Positions 18,457 to 29,000 of a DNA stretch of 64,000 nucleotides are shown here, one piece after another; the first letter of the stretch is position 1, and every line of letters begins with the position of its first letter. The DNA is from Botryobacter ruber (lineage in GTDB: Bacteria > Bacteroidota > Bacteroidia > Cytophagales > Hymenobacteraceae), in contig NZ_QCZK02000020.1 in NCBI RefSeq assembly GCF_003347595.2, positions 1-64,000 of the forward strand, read 5' to 3'. Below the pieces are notes generated by a model. The model worked only from the letters and a program-made list of their open reading frames with translations, was not told where the DNA came from and made no database searches. The position numbers were made by a program, and so were the translations under genes.

Positions 18457-18818
18457 GCTGGAAGTGATATGTTTCTATTAGTTAAGAGATAAGAAACTAT
18501 ACTTATTGGACAAAATAAAACTGGTTTGTACACGCTAATACCACATCATACATTCCGTCTTAAATGCTTGGACTGCTGCCACACAAGCCTGCACTGCTTA
18601 TATGCCTTGCCTTTGGAAGATGATTCTCGCAAAGATGATTATACCAGCTTAGACGATCCCGCATTTACAACCTGCCGTTATAGTGAAGGAGAGCCAGTCG
18701 CTTTGGTGGCTAGTGCAGCGCATAAAAATCTGTCAAAATAGTAGGAGCTGCAGAAATGGTAGAGCATCAGCTTCAGTTAGACTTCTAAAGTCATAGAAAA
18801 AAGACCCTTCTACCAGCC
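18457..18818. other. Intergenic region with promoter
   Basis: 362 bases with the ECF-type promoter at its left end. A 71-codon plus-strand frame at 18526-18741 has no recognisable features and is not accepted. No clear terminator is seen behind the gene ending at 18819. Confidence 0.4.
18483..18512 (-). promoter_or_regulatory. ECF-type promoter for heparinase 2 / esterase unit
   Basis: TGTCCAA (18512-18506), 17 bases, CTCTTA (18488-18483), 27 bases before the ATG at 18456. The downstream half keeps CTCT. Confidence 0.5.
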
Positions 18819-21188
18819 TTAGTTGCTATACAACACTACGGTAGTGCGGGGTGCCACTGGTACTGTCCTTACATCCTGCACCTGCTCTTTTGTAACAAGA
18901 TTTTCTGATGCTTTAAATCCTGCGGGAACTTCCAATTCATAAGTTTGGTCTGTCGACGCATTCATTCCAATCAGGTATTGTCCAAACTGCAACTTATAAA
19001 AAGAGGCTTTACCTGCATATACATTTTCCTGCCCGATTTTATAAGGAACATCAGCAGGCACTCTGGCAATTGGAAGCTGTTCGCCGGTATGAGCGGAATG
19101 CATATTTTCCGGATATGGCAGGCCGCCTCTGGCAAAACCAAAATTGGTATAATCCGGGCGGGCAAAGAAGTGGCTGCTCGGTTCAAAGATTTCTTCGTCG
19201 AATACAGTAGCTATCTGATCGTACATTGGCGTGATATAATGCACCCGCGACAAAAAATTAACAGCATGTCGTGCCCGCCAGTACAGAGAAGCATATAGTA
19301 TTTCCTGTCCGTTTTTGATTGCCACCACGCCATTCTCTTCGTCAGAAAAAATAAAATTCGGCTGGTCCCATGCCATTGGTAGCTTTTCCTGGCTGGCTGG
19401 CTGCGCTCTGATAAGGTCGTATTCGTCCGGAAGTGGCAACAATCCTGCCGTCACCCGGAAATTGTTTTTATAACTATCAATGTGATGCTTTACAGGGCCA
19501 AAGAACTGGTTCTCAGAGAACATCTGCTGTGCATAGGCTACCAAACTTGGGTGTAAAGTAGCAGCCACAACCTGGAGAGGTGTGCCATCCCAGGAAGACC
19601 GTTGCACATACGTCACATCACCGGGATAATGGGTATCCCGCCACCCTACTATGGTTTCTATGCGCATGGCTTTATTGCCTGCAGCATCCACGGTTGCATA
19701 CCGGAAGGGCGTTCGGGCCAATGCAATTTTGTTTAGTTGCTCTTTTACTTTGGTATCCCCCGGCTGCTCCGGGCTTGGTCGGGTAGCATCGTAAATCTCT
19801 GCCACCCAGTCGAGCACTTCGCCATAATTGCCGACATAGCCAAGCTCTTTGGTTAAGCCTTTTTCCGTAAGCTGCATATAATTCTCACCGGCCGATTTGC
19901 TTGGCACTCCTTTTTCATCCTCGCTGCCCAGCCATGGCTGTAATCCGATTGACTCATACAAATAGCGCTTCACTTCGTTCTCAGGCATGGCTTTAACCGG
20001 ATTAATGGCCGCAAGTCCTTTATTTGCATAGTAAATACCGTACAGGTCGTTGATCATGGACTGGTTGGTGTACAGGCGACGGTGCTGGCGGTGCCAGTCC
20101 CGACAAACAAGCAATATTTCGGTGTATGCGGCTCGCCGGGTTAGCTTTCCTCCTGCTCCATCTGAAATCTGCTTATCAAGAGCAGGCTTTAAGGGCTCCA
20201 GCAGCAGATGAATTACCTGGCCTGTTATACCCAGACCAAACCAATCGGCATTGTACGTGGCAGGGTCAGCTTCTGCCAACCGTGGGTTCTGGCGATAGGC
20301 TGCAAAAATGGCATCGAGGCTACGCTGCACCTGTTGCACCACTCGCGGATTCTGGTACCCTTCCGACCACTTTACCCGGTATGCCTTTGCCAGAAACTGC
20401 ATTTGCACCTGGCTTAGTGGCTTTTGGGAATCCAGAAGTTTCACGATTTCCTGGTTCACCCGCCTTTTTACTTCCTCCAATACTTCGGGGCCAAATTGCT
20501 GCTGCACTGGCGGATTATCAGGTCTTACACCTTGTTTTTCGGTAGCGGGCGGCACAAAAGTGCCCTGCGTATGCGTGTATAGTTTATATATGCCGCGGGT
20601 TGGTTCTGTTATGGGATATTGGTATTTATCGAACGTTTGTCCATAAGCCCAGATAGGCCCGTTGCTTTGTATCCTCAGGTTTACCTGTTGCTTTCCTTTG
20701 GTTAAGTTCAGGGGCAGCGGCAGGGTAGTATAAAAAAAGCGGCCATTCGCAAATGGTGCATCAGTACCGATATCCAACAAGTCGATATCACCAAGGTGAC
20801 GGTATCCTACCTGCATTCCCTCGCAATACAGCAACAAACGGCTTTTGTTTACATCGGAACCCCACAAACGCACCGTTATATAATTCTGCTCCACGGGGTC
20901 TACCTTCATCGTGAAGGACAAATAGCCACCCTCCCACGCACCACTGTCACCGGGAAGCAACACCCGTGCCGGCTCCCCTAAACCTCCTGTAATGGTTCGG
21001 CTTAGAGTGGCAGATAATTTATGTGCGTCTTCACTAGCAACTTCACCAAATGTGAGAACATCTGAATTAGCAGCATTACCCGCTGTTGTATCCTGCTGCC
21101 TGGAAGGCAGTTTGGTGCAGGCTATTGCTGTTGTGAGAAGAAGCAAAATGAAACTGACTGCTCTAATTTTAGGTCTGTTGATGTTCAT
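18819..21188 (-). CDS. Unrecognised 789-residue lipoprotein of the polysaccharide locus
   Basis: The signal peptide ends in a lipobox TAIAC, so this is a lipoprotein. Residues about 75-200 look like a beta-sandwich (LLPGDSGAWEGGYLSFTMKVDP, NYITVRLWGSDVNKSRLLLYCEG). Residues about 240-520 are mainly helical with regular repeats, suggesting an alpha-toroid. The last 250 residues are beta-rich and contain KNGQEILYASLYWRARHAVNFLSRVHY. That order resembles toroid-plus-sandwich polysaccharide lyases, but no family is recognised and catalytic residues are not assigned. It follows the alginate-lyase-fold gene by 140 bases and is probably in the same unit. Confidence 0.55.
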   Translation of the reverse strand: MNINRPKIRAVSFILLLLTTAIACTKLPSRQQDTTAGNAANSDVLTFGEVASEDAHKLSATLSRTITGGLGEPARVLLPGDSGAWEGGYLSFTMKVDPVEQNYITVRLWGSDVNKSRLLLYCEGMQVGYRHLGDIDLLDIGTDAPFANGRFFYTTLPLPLNLTKGKQQVNLRIQSNGPIWAYGQTFDKYQYPITEPTRGIYKLYTHTQGTFVPPATEKQGVRPDNPPVQQQFGPEVLEEVKRRVNQEIVKLLDSQKPLSQVQMQFLAKAYRVKWSEGYQNPRVVQQVQRSLDAIFAAYRQNPRLAEADPATYNADWFGLGITGQVIHLLLEPLKPALDKQISDGAGGKLTRRAAYTEILLVCRDWHRQHRRLYTNQSMINDLYGIYYANKGLAAINPVKAMPENEVKRYLYESIGLQPWLGSEDEKGVPSKSAGENYMQLTEKGLTKELGYVGNYGEVLDWVAEIYDATRPSPEQPGDTKVKEQLNKIALARTPFRYATVDAAGNKAMRIETIVGWRDTHYPGDVTYVQRSSWDGTPLQVVAATLHPSLVAYAQQMFSENQFFGPVKHHIDSYKNNFRVTAGLLPLPDEYDLIRAQPASQEKLPMAWDQPNFIFSDEENGVVAIKNGQEILYASLYWRARHAVNFLSRVHYITPMYDQIATVFDEEIFEPSSHFFARPDYTNFGFARGGLPYPENMHSAHTGEQLPIARVPADVPYKIGQENVYAGKASFYKLQFGQYLIGMNASTDQTYELEVPAGFKASENLVTKEQVQDVRTVPVAPRTTVVLYSN

Positions 21189-21328
21189 GAGAATGATGGG
21201 TATACAGGTTTATTTACATGCCTCTACCTGCTGCCATAAAAGAAGCCGTACAGGGACTGTGGTGACAGCTGCAGTTTAGGTTTTGCCATGTGCCATGACA
21301 CTGGTGGCAGGTACAGCTAAAAATTTGC

Positions 21329-23398
21329 TTATCTGGTCGTGCTGACAGACTTCCACCCCGGGGCGACTACATGGTCAAACTGCACGGTAGTCGTAACTGT
21401 CGGAAGTCCGGACACAGCTGCCAGACCGGCCATCAGGTTCTTCTTCAGCGGCGTGTGTACAGTTCCTACGGCAGTCCAGTTTTCGCCGTCCGCCGACGAA
21501 TAGCCGGTGATAGTCCTGCCTTTGCGCTCCAGCTTTAGCCAGTAGGGGCCCGTCAGGCGGAAATGTGTTACGGTTGGCTCAGGAAGATTCAGGCTGGCAG
21601 CATGAACCGTTGCTTCTGCGCCTGCTTTATCTCGGGTAATGAGTTGCACCTGCCAGCCGGGTTCTTCTTTCTGTGTTTTATGCACCGGCACCAACAGCAG
21701 GGAAACCTGGGCAGCCTGCGGATTCAGGTCGTCCCGCAGCATCAAGCCCAATTGTGTATACTGTGAGCTTACCTGTGGCACATACTGTGCTGTCAGTACG
21801 CCATCCCCTTTCAGTGGCACATACGCAAACTGTAACTCATCGCTGGTACCGCCAATCGCTTTGCCACCGGCACCTTCAACTGTAAACTTACTGCCATTGT
21901 ATTCTGTCCATCCTGCTACCACTCCCTCGCCTATACTTTGGTGTTTCCAGGGCGAAGGCAAACCGGCACTGATTCCTGTTTCATAAGCATTAGGACTCTC
22001 GCCTTTGGCATTGGAGGCTGTTACGGTATAGTAGTAAACGGTTCCGGCTTTCACGGTTTTGTCGGTATAAGCAGGTGCCGCTACATTCTTGGCGATAACA
22101 GTAAAAGGCCCGCCGCTTCTGGTGGCTCTTTTTACAGTATAGCTGTTTGCGCCTATCGGAGCTACCCAGGTGAGGCTGATATGCTGCGGGGAGCCTTTGG
22201 CAACGATGGCTCCTGGTGCTGCCGGAACAACAGCAGATGCTTTTTTAACGGCATCTTCGGCTGGCCTGGTAAAGAACAGGGTACCGTAGCCAGGATGGTC
22301 GGCTCCCGGACGTCCGGGGCCTTCCGGTCGTAATTTCTCGGCAGCTTGCTGCGTATACGGAGCATCCATGCCCATGCGGTTTACATAATGGTTATACACG
22401 TGCTCATACACTGCCCGGAGATTTCCCCTTTCTTTCTGCGATATTTCCGGATGGATGTACTTTCCGGTACGGTCTAATGCAGGTGCATACGGTACTTCAT
22501 TTCCAAGATTAAATTTCGCCATGTACTCAAAGCCTTTGAGCAGGCGGTTATCGGTGTAGCTATAGAGGTCGAGTCCCTGGTGCCAAGCTATTTCGGAGCA
22601 CTCCGCCAGCATCGCCACTCCGAGCTGTGTATGGGGTTGATCACGGCCGCTCTCCTGTATCTGCCCTTCTTCGTTGATGATGTAATTGGTCAGCCGTCCG
22701 TTGCCGTGGCCGTTCACGTAGTAGCGCAGCGCCCGCTCGAATATCTCCCGGTCGTTACAGAACACCCCGATGGCCATCACGGTTTTGATAGCAGCGGCAT
22801 CCCAGTTACCATTGGCAAAGGGAGCAAAGTCTTTAATAACAGGATATATAACTTCTTTGAAATGTTTTTCGGTTTGCCTGATGTCGGCATCGGACCAGCC
22901 AGAGTTGGTATAGCGGAGAATTTCAGCAGCGTTCACCATCTTAAATGGCCCCAGCCCCGCCATCAGCACCGCATCGCGCCCTGTAATGGACTTGAGGGTA
23001 GATGACCAGGCATTCACAATAGCGATAGCCTTTTCGGCATAGGACTTTTCGCCGGTAATATACCACATTAGGGCATTATGGTGGGCGGCATTGGCATCGG
23101 TGTCGTAGGCGCCCTGCCCTACGGTCGGGTTGCGCCCAACCATCTCCATTGGCCCCTGCATCTGATAAGTATATTGCGAGACAGGGTTCTGCCGGAAAAC
23201 TTCAAAGCCACTGTAGATAGGCTCCTGCTTTTGGGCAACTGCTTTTTTCATCCGGTCAAGGTCTTCCTGGCTGTGCAGGATTCCGGGATGGGTAAAAGAT
23301 TGAGATTGTGCCCGTAAGGATGCAACTGAAGTAACCCAAAAGAAGAAGAAAAGAAGAAGGTGCTTTAGAAGGTTCATTGTATTGTTATTTGTATTCAT
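21329..23398 (-). CDS. Alginate-lyase-fold polysaccharide lyase with FN3 and C-terminal beta-sandwich
   Basis: 689 residues with a signal peptide (about 1-31). Residues about 35-380 form the alginate-lyase-type helical toroid: THPGILHSQEDLDRMK, HHNALMWYITGEKSYAEKA, GNWD at 197-200 and ESGRDQPH at 249-256, which are the likely active-site signatures and also occur in the 1237-residue protein at 26004-29717. A fibronectin III-like domain follows (about 395-480, ending YYYTVTASNAKGES), then a lectin-like beta-sandwich (about 490-685, KFTVEGAGGKAIGG, WLKLERKGRTITGYSSADGENW). Probably cleaves a uronan in the periplasm. It follows the transporter gene after a terminator-like hairpin and lacks its own ECF-type element. 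Confidence 0.85.
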   Translation of the reverse strand: MNTNNNTMNLLKHLLLFFFFWVTSVASLRAQSQSFTHPGILHSQEDLDRMKKAVAQKQEPIYSGFEVFRQNPVSQYTYQMQGPMEMVGRNPTVGQGAYDTDANAAHHNALMWYITGEKSYAEKAIAIVNAWSSTLKSITGRDAVLMAGLGPFKMVNAAEILRYTNSGWSDADIRQTEKHFKEVIYPVIKDFAPFANGNWDAAAIKTVMAIGVFCNDREIFERALRYYVNGHGNGRLTNYIINEEGQIQESGRDQPHTQLGVAMLAECSEIAWHQGLDLYSYTDNRLLKGFEYMAKFNLGNEVPYAPALDRTGKYIHPEISQKERGNLRAVYEHVYNHYVNRMGMDAPYTQQAAEKLRPEGPGRPGADHPGYGTLFFTRPAEDAVKKASAVVPAAPGAIVAKGSPQHISLTWVAPIGANSYTVKRATRSGGPFTVIAKNVAAPAYTDKTVKAGTVYYYTVTASNAKGESPNAYETGISAGLPSPWKHQSIGEGVVAGWTEYNGSKFTVEGAGGKAIGGTSDELQFAYVPLKGDGVLTAQYVPQVSSQYTQLGLMLRDDLNPQAAQVSLLLVPVHKTQKEEPGWQVQLITRDKAGAEATVHAASLNLPEPTVTHFRLTGPYWLKLERKGRTITGYSSADGENWTAVGTVHTPLKKNLMAGLAAVSGLPTVTTTVQFDHVVAPGWKSVSTTR

Positions 23399-23407
23399 CG
23401 AAAAATA

Positions 23408-23446
23408 AAGGTAGTCTTACAATTGGCTTCATTGTAAAACTACCTT
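23408..23446 (-). terminator. Terminator or attenuator behind the transporter gene
   Basis: 16-base arms (23408-23423 with 23431-23446) with one mismatch and a 7-base loop, followed on the minus strand by TATTTTT. It sits between the sugar transporter and the next gene in the same direction, which has no visible promoter of its own. Confidence 0.8.
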
Positions 23447-23490
23447 CACTGGCTAGCTAGCACCAGCATTGCCTGATACCGGCACGCAAA

Positions 23491-24759
23491 CTATTTTCTT
23501 ACTTTATAAAATTTAGCTCCAAACAGGAAGATGATAAAGTAGCAGATAATAGGAAGGTAGTAAGCTGCACCCACGTCTTTGTTCGCTACCAGACCCATAA
23601 TTGGTGGAAACACTGCCCCACCAACTACCCCCATTACGATGAAGGAAGAAGCCTGCTGGGTGTGCTTTCCTAAATCTTTCAAACCTAAGCTGAAGATGGT
23701 CGGGAACATGATACTGAAGAAGAAGTTAAGCATGAGCAGCGCCACAAACGAAACCATCCCCCAGCTTTGCGCAATAATCACGCACATCAGAATATTAGCC
23801 AACGCATAGGATGCCAGCAGTTTGTTAGGGGCAATAAACCGCATCAGGAAAGTTCCCACAAAGCGGCCCACCATCATCGACACCATGAATATCAACCCGA
23901 AATAATAAGCAGCCGTTTCTGCCGACAAGCCCATTTTCTCTTCGCCATAGTTGATAAAGAACGCCCAGGTACCTGCTTGTGCCGCTACGTTAAAGAACTG
24001 CGCGACTACGGCCCAAACAAAGTGGCGGTGCTGGAACAACTTTTTAGGCGGATGCAGCACTTCCGCATCCATCGGCACCTCAAAAGTGTCGGTACTAATG
24101 GCATGGGCATCGTTTACAGGAGGCACTTTTACAAACGAGAATGCAATGGCCAGCAACGTAATAACAGAACCGATGATGGCATATAAAATTTTAACAGAGT
24201 CCAGTTCTCCTGCACTACCCGTGCGAAGCAGGAAATAACCACCAATTACGGGTCCTATTACGGCTCCTAAGCCATTAAAAGCCTGGGCAAAGTTCAGGCG
24301 CTGGTCGCTGGTACGCTGGTCGCCGAGGGAGGCGATGAACGGATGCGCCACCGCTTCTAAAGTTGCCAATCCGCAACCCAGGATAAACAAGGCTATTCTG
24401 AAAAAACCGAACGATTGTGCACCTGCTGCCGGCACAAACAGAAAGGCGCCGATGGCGTACAGGAACAGCCCCAACAATACCCCTTTCTTATAGCCAAACC
24501 GCTTCATGAAAAGTCCGGCCGGAATCCCCATCAGGAAATAGGCTCCGAAAATAGAGAACTGCACCAGCCCGGATTCAGATTTAGATACAGCTAATACGTT
24601 CTGAAAGTGCTTGTTCAGTACGTCGCCCATGGTAATAGCCAACCCCCAGAGCAGAAACAGCGAGGTTACAAATATAAACGTGGTTAAGTATTTTCGCTCC
24701 GTGAACTTGGCTTGCTGAGCTATTTGTCCACTTCTGGGAGCAGTGACTGGTTGTAACAT
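23491..24759 (-). CDS. FucP-type sugar/proton symporter (major facilitator superfamily)
   Basis: 422 residues with about 12 hydrophobic segments and the FucP/GluP (FHS) family signatures: LFLLWGLAITMGDVLNKHFQ in helix 1, GIPAGLFMKRFGYKKG after helix 2, a GCGLATLEAVAHPFIASLG segment, and NFAQAFNGLGAVIGPVIGGYFL. It would carry the monosaccharides released in the periplasm across the inner membrane by proton symport. Substrate (fucose, glucose, galactose or a deoxysugar) cannot be set from sequence. It is the first gene of its unit, 180 bases behind an ECF-type promoter, and is followed by a terminator-like hairpin. Confidence 0.9.
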   Translation of the reverse strand: MLQPVTAPRSGQIAQQAKFTERKYLTTFIFVTSLFLLWGLAITMGDVLNKHFQNVLAVSKSESGLVQFSIFGAYFLMGIPAGLFMKRFGYKKGVLLGLFLYAIGAFLFVPAAGAQSFGFFRIALFILGCGLATLEAVAHPFIASLGDQRTSDQRLNFAQAFNGLGAVIGPVIGGYFLLRTGSAGELDSVKILYAIIGSVITLLAIAFSFVKVPPVNDAHAISTDTFEVPMDAEVLHPPKKLFQHRHFVWAVVAQFFNVAAQAGTWAFFINYGEEKMGLSAETAAYYFGLIFMVSMMVGRFVGTFLMRFIAPNKLLASYALANILMCVIIAQSWGMVSFVALLMLNFFFSIMFPTIFSLGLKDLGKHTQQASSFIVMGVVGGAVFPPIMGLVANKDVGAAYYLPIICYFIIFLFGAKFYKVRK

Positions 24760-24938
24760 AAAAGATGAAAATTTAGCTATACTACGATTCTTTATTATCT
24801 TAATTCCTGTAATTGCATTCTTCGTTGCGGTATGCTTTGCTGAACAATAAATATAAAGTCTTTATTTATCTGGCAAAAGCTTCAACCAAAATCAAATCAA
24901 AAGAAGGCGGCGTTTTGTTTACACCTGTTCCTATTCCT

Positions 24939-24967
24939 GTAGAGGCTTATTTGCCTGTATTTGGACA
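24939..24967 (-). promoter_or_regulatory. ECF-type promoter for sugar transporter
   Basis: TGTCCAA (24967-24961), 16 bases, CTCTAC (24944-24939), 180 bases before the ATG at 24759. Confidence 0.65.
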
Positions 24968-25001
24968 GTTATTCAACCTTTTTTTACTTTTCAGCGGGAA
25001 C

Positions 25002-25544
25002 TTAAAATGAATCTCGTCTGATGATGGTGAAAGGCTCCCTCACCCATTCTTGCCTACAACCATATGCGTCTGGAAAACCGACACCTTCAACTAAGCTGTT
25101 AACACCAGTTGTGATAACTGAAATGCCCAAGTATCGCTTTATGGGTGTATCGCCGAGTGAAAGGACATCAAGCTCCTCTCCGATGGTATACCCCTGGCAT
25201 CTGGCTGTTTTTATCAGGTCTGCCAAATCGGCTTCTGACAGTGTGATGTAGAGTGTGCCCGGAGCAGGTTGTTCTTCTGACAAGCCATCTACTATCACAC
25301 ACTTCTTATGAATATGTATGCTAAAGTAGAGGAAACCCTGCAAAATAGAAATAGGATAGTGCTCCTGTTGCGGTAACACCAATACTAGCTTCTTATACTT
25401 ATGCAGCACATCTTTTACAGCCACAAGTGCTTTGAAAAAAAGTAACGAAATGGTTGAGGATATGGTCTGGTGTTTCGCATCCAGTGCTGGTAATGCATCC
25501 TCTGAAATTAAAAATCTTTGTGCGGGAATTTCCATCGTCTTCAT
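25002..25544 (-). CDS. Stand-alone sensor domain resembling GntR-type regulators, no DNA-binding domain
   Basis: This 180-residue protein looks like the C-terminal ligand-binding half of Bacteroidetes GntR regulators that carry a periplasmic-binding-protein-like domain: KLVLVLPQQEHYPISILQGFLYF, a segment of the GTLYITLSEADLADLIKTAR type, GYTIGEELDVLSLGDTPIKRYLG and a final EPFTIIRRDSF. The N-terminal winged helix is absent; only about 50 residues precede this domain. It has an ATG in a reasonable position and its own ECF-type promoter, so it seems a deliberate short gene. It may sense a ligand without binding DNA, or dimerise with a full regulator elsewhere. Family match is by eye. Confidence 0.6.
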   Translation of the reverse strand: MKTMEIPAQRFLISEDALPALDAKHQTISSTISLLFFKALVAVKDVLHKYKKLVLVLPQQEHYPISILQGFLYFSIHIHKKCVIVDGLSEEQPAPGTLYITLSEADLADLIKTARCQGYTIGEELDVLSLGDTPIKRYLGISVITTGVNSLVEGVGFPDAYGCRQEWVREPFTIIRRDSF

Positions 25545-25709
25545 CTGCCTTCTGTTTTAAAGTTATCCTGTATCAGCTTCACTAACTAAGCTGTACTTCG
25601 TTTGATGTCTATAAGCAAAATCATGTGGAAAGGGAGTAGTGGCATGTACAGCAAACTTTTAATTCCCTAATACCTCCACCCTAACGTTTATTGCTGCCTA
25701 TTTACTATT

Positions 25710-25739
25710 ATAGAGACACTAACCTGTCTTTATTGGACA
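25710..25739 (-). promoter_or_regulatory. ECF-type promoter for sensor-only gene
   Basis: TGTCCAA (25739-25733), 17 bases, CTCTAT (25715-25710), 166 bases before the ATG at 25544. Confidence 0.6.
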
Positions 25740-25943
25740 GGCAGTTGTTTCTTTATCAGGCAAAGTTTAAATCTCACCAAACCGGGTAAAGCCCTTCAAG
25801 GAAAGCAACAGGAAGAGGCACTTCAAAGCTTTGTAATGTAAGGCATGCAGGAGCAGTGGGTTTGGTGACTGCAGCAGCAACATTTTTAATGGGGTTGTAT
25901 CCTTAATTTTAGCAGCAGAACCAGGTTTGGCAAACTACATAAA

Positions 25944-25978
25944 AAAGAGGCTGCACCGCAAAAACGGCCAGCCTCTTT
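25944..25978 (-). terminator. Terminator behind multidomain lyase gene
   Basis: 10-base arms (25944-25953 with 25969-25978) with an inner CCG/CGG stem, followed on the minus strand by a run of U. It lies 26 bases past the stop at 26004. Confidence 0.9.
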
Positions 25979-26003
25979 CATCAATTTATTCCTTTAGCAG
26001 AAG

Positions 26004-29000
26004 TTATTCCAGTAACAATGATTTTGTTATAACGGTGTTTCCTATTACTGTTTTCACGCTGTATACACCTTTGCTCACCAGCAGTAAGCGGAAGGCTTTT
26101 TCATACACTGGTGTTGATTTCACATCAGAGGTACTGGTTACCAGGTTGCCATAGCTGTCATATATATAAATAGATACCGTACCTGTTTCCTCCGTACTTA
26201 CCCGTACCTGAAAATCACCTTTGCTCGGATTGGGATAGACTAATACTACATCGCCATCAGCGGCAGCACTAGCATAGGCTTTGCCGTTTGCAACAATGTC
26301 TCCTTCGCTTGCTGCTGACCTGTTACCGGCTGCATCGATTGCCTTCACAGTGAAAACATACATATTATTCCCGATTGGATATTCTGTGATATAGGAGGTT
26401 TCTGTTACCGTGGCAACCAGCGTACCATCCAGATACACTTCGTAGCCTGTCACGCCTACATTATCGGTAGCGGCTTGCCAGATAAGTTCTACCGAGCGAC
26501 CTTTGCGTTTAGTGGATGTTAAACCAATGGGCACTGTTGGCGGCGTAGTATCTATCACATTCAAAGTTTGAGATACGGCTGTTGCGGCATGATACGCATT
26601 GTTACCCTCCTGCGCAGCTGTAATGGTGGTTGTTCCCACTCCCACCAGATGCACCTTTCCATTCACAATTGTAGCGACTGTTGCATCAGAGCTGGTGTAG
26701 CTAACAGCCAAGCCTGAAGAAGCAGTGGCTCCTGCATCAAAATCAGCTTCGCCCAGGCTTCTGTCGGTTAAGGCTGCAAAAGTAATGGTCTGCTCTCTTT
26801 TTACGACCGTAAGTGTTCTTGAAACAGCTTCGGCTGCATAAAAAGTAGTGTTGTTGCCTACCTGCGTGACTGTTATGGTGGTAGTGCCTGCTCCTACTAA
26901 GTTAATTTTTCCGTCTACAATGGTTGCCACACCGGTATTGGAGCTGCTATATGTTACAGCTAAACCTGAACTGGCTGTTGCCGATGCAAATGGTTCATCT
27001 CCTACTTTCATCTCTGCCAAAGCAGGGAAGGTGATGTACTGGTAGCGTGGTGCAATAAAGTTCTGTAATTCTTCCACCGTTTTTACCGTCTTCACCCAGT
27101 CTACCAGATAATTTGCTTCGCCTGAGGTAATATCAGCAACTTTAAACTGGAACAAGGTTAAAGCAGTAGGGTCCGTAAGTTTAGTGCCGCCGGCACCGAA
27201 ACCGGTTTTAGACATATCATAGTAATAAATATTATCCCCTACTTTGCCGGTGTGCCTGTTGCTGCCATTTCCGAATGAACCCAGGTTCGTATCGAGTGTG
27301 ATGTTCACAACAGCAGGATTCTTCAGTTTGATGGCGATAATGGGGTAGTTGCCTGGATAAAGCGTCGCGCCTGCATTTCGTTTGATATCGCCCCTGCCCT
27401 TGCCGCTAGCCTGGGCCAACGTTACCTTTAGCTGTCCGTTTTCCGCAACAGCTGTGGCGCCGCTTGTAGCAGGACTCCATCCATCAGTGCTGCTTGTGAA
27501 GTTGTCATTCAGCAAACCAGTATTCGGGTCGAAAGCCAGCAGGTCGTTTAGGCTTTTTACTGTTTTCACCCAATCCACGGTATAGTTGGTTTCGCCGGAG
27601 GTGATGTCGGCAACTTTAAACTGGAAGGTTTGCAGGGTAGTGGCTATGGTGGTAGGTAGATATTTGTCTCCTCCAAAAGGCTTGGTCAAATCGTAGTAGT
27701 AAATGTCGTCGCCAATCTTGCCGGTCCACTTGTTGGCGCCGCCGCCGTAAGCTCCCAGGTTGGTATCCAGGGTCATGTTAACTACCTGCGGCTTTTTCAT
27801 TTTGATGGCCAGTATCGGATAGTTGCCCGGGTGCAGCGTCGTGCCATTTTTCTGCATATCGCCTCTGCCCTTGCCGCCAACCGGAGTCACTATGGCAACT
27901 TTTAACTGCCCGTTTTCCGAAACAGCAGTTGAACCAGCTGTGACAGCTTTCCAGCCATCGGTGCCGGTGGTAAAATTGTCATCGAGCAAACCTTCGTTAG
28001 GATTTTGCGGCTCTTCGCAGGTGGGGCATTCGTATTCAGCTTCCGGGTTCAGGTAAAAGAACAGCGAACCGTAACCTGGGTTATCAGCTCCGAAAGGTGC
28101 TCCTTCCGGTCCTATTTTGCCAAGTACCTCCAGCGTGAAAGGCATTTCCTTGCTTTTTCTGAAAACATAATGATTGTAAGCGATTTCAAATACAGCCCTG
28201 AACTGGCCTCTTCCCACTGACGAAATGGCTTCCGGGTTGTAGTCCGGGAAATTCTTTTCGCAATAGTCGTAACTGGTCTGGTAAGGAACGTCGTTTCCTA
28301 AGTTGTATTTGGCAGTATACTCATAGCCACGCATAATGGCATTGTTCGACGCCTCATACAGGTCGATGCCCTGTTTTAATCCTATCTCGGCCATTTCAGC
28401 CAGAGAGCCTAATGCCAGCATGGTATGCGGCTGGTCACGGTTGCTCTCCTGAAGCTGCCCTGCTTCTGACACCACGTAATGGTCGATGCTGCCGTTACCT
28501 TCGCCGTGGTAGAAATAGTTTATCACTTTGTTGTACATCGTTTTGTCGTTGCTGAAGATGGCAATGGCCATCATGGCTTTCATCGAAATGATATCCCAGT
28601 TGCCATGCGAGCAGGGCTTAAAGTTTTGCAGTACCGGATAAAAAACCGAACGAAGCATGCTTTCGGTCTGCTGACTTTTGTCCTGCGACCAGCCGGTGTA
28701 GGTATAGCGCATCAGTTCAGCCGCATTGGCCAGCATAAAACCATAAAGACCATTCAGTTCTGCGTCGCCGTCCACTATTCTTTTCATGGTGGTTGAGTAG
28801 GCATCTATTATTTCCAAAGACTTTAAAGCATGTGCCTCGTTTCCGGTAATGTTCCACATCAGGGCATTGTAATAGGCAGCCATAAAGTCACTTTCAACAC
28901 CGGTCTTCACGGTTCCATTTTGGCGGGAAAGATTTTCGAAGGGACCTTTCATCGTGTAAGTGGCCGACGACTTATCCGACAGCAGCAACAGTTCGTAGCT

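Larger units (their letters stand above)
25545..26003. other. Intergenic region with promoter and terminator
   Basis: 459 bases holding the ECF-type promoter of the sensor-only gene (25710-25739) and the terminator of the multidomain lyase gene (25944-25978). No gene is seen. Confidence 0.5.

Noticed and set aside
18526..18741. 71-codon plus-strand frame in a gap
   Set aside because: No similarity, no promoter or start context, biased composition; chance frame.
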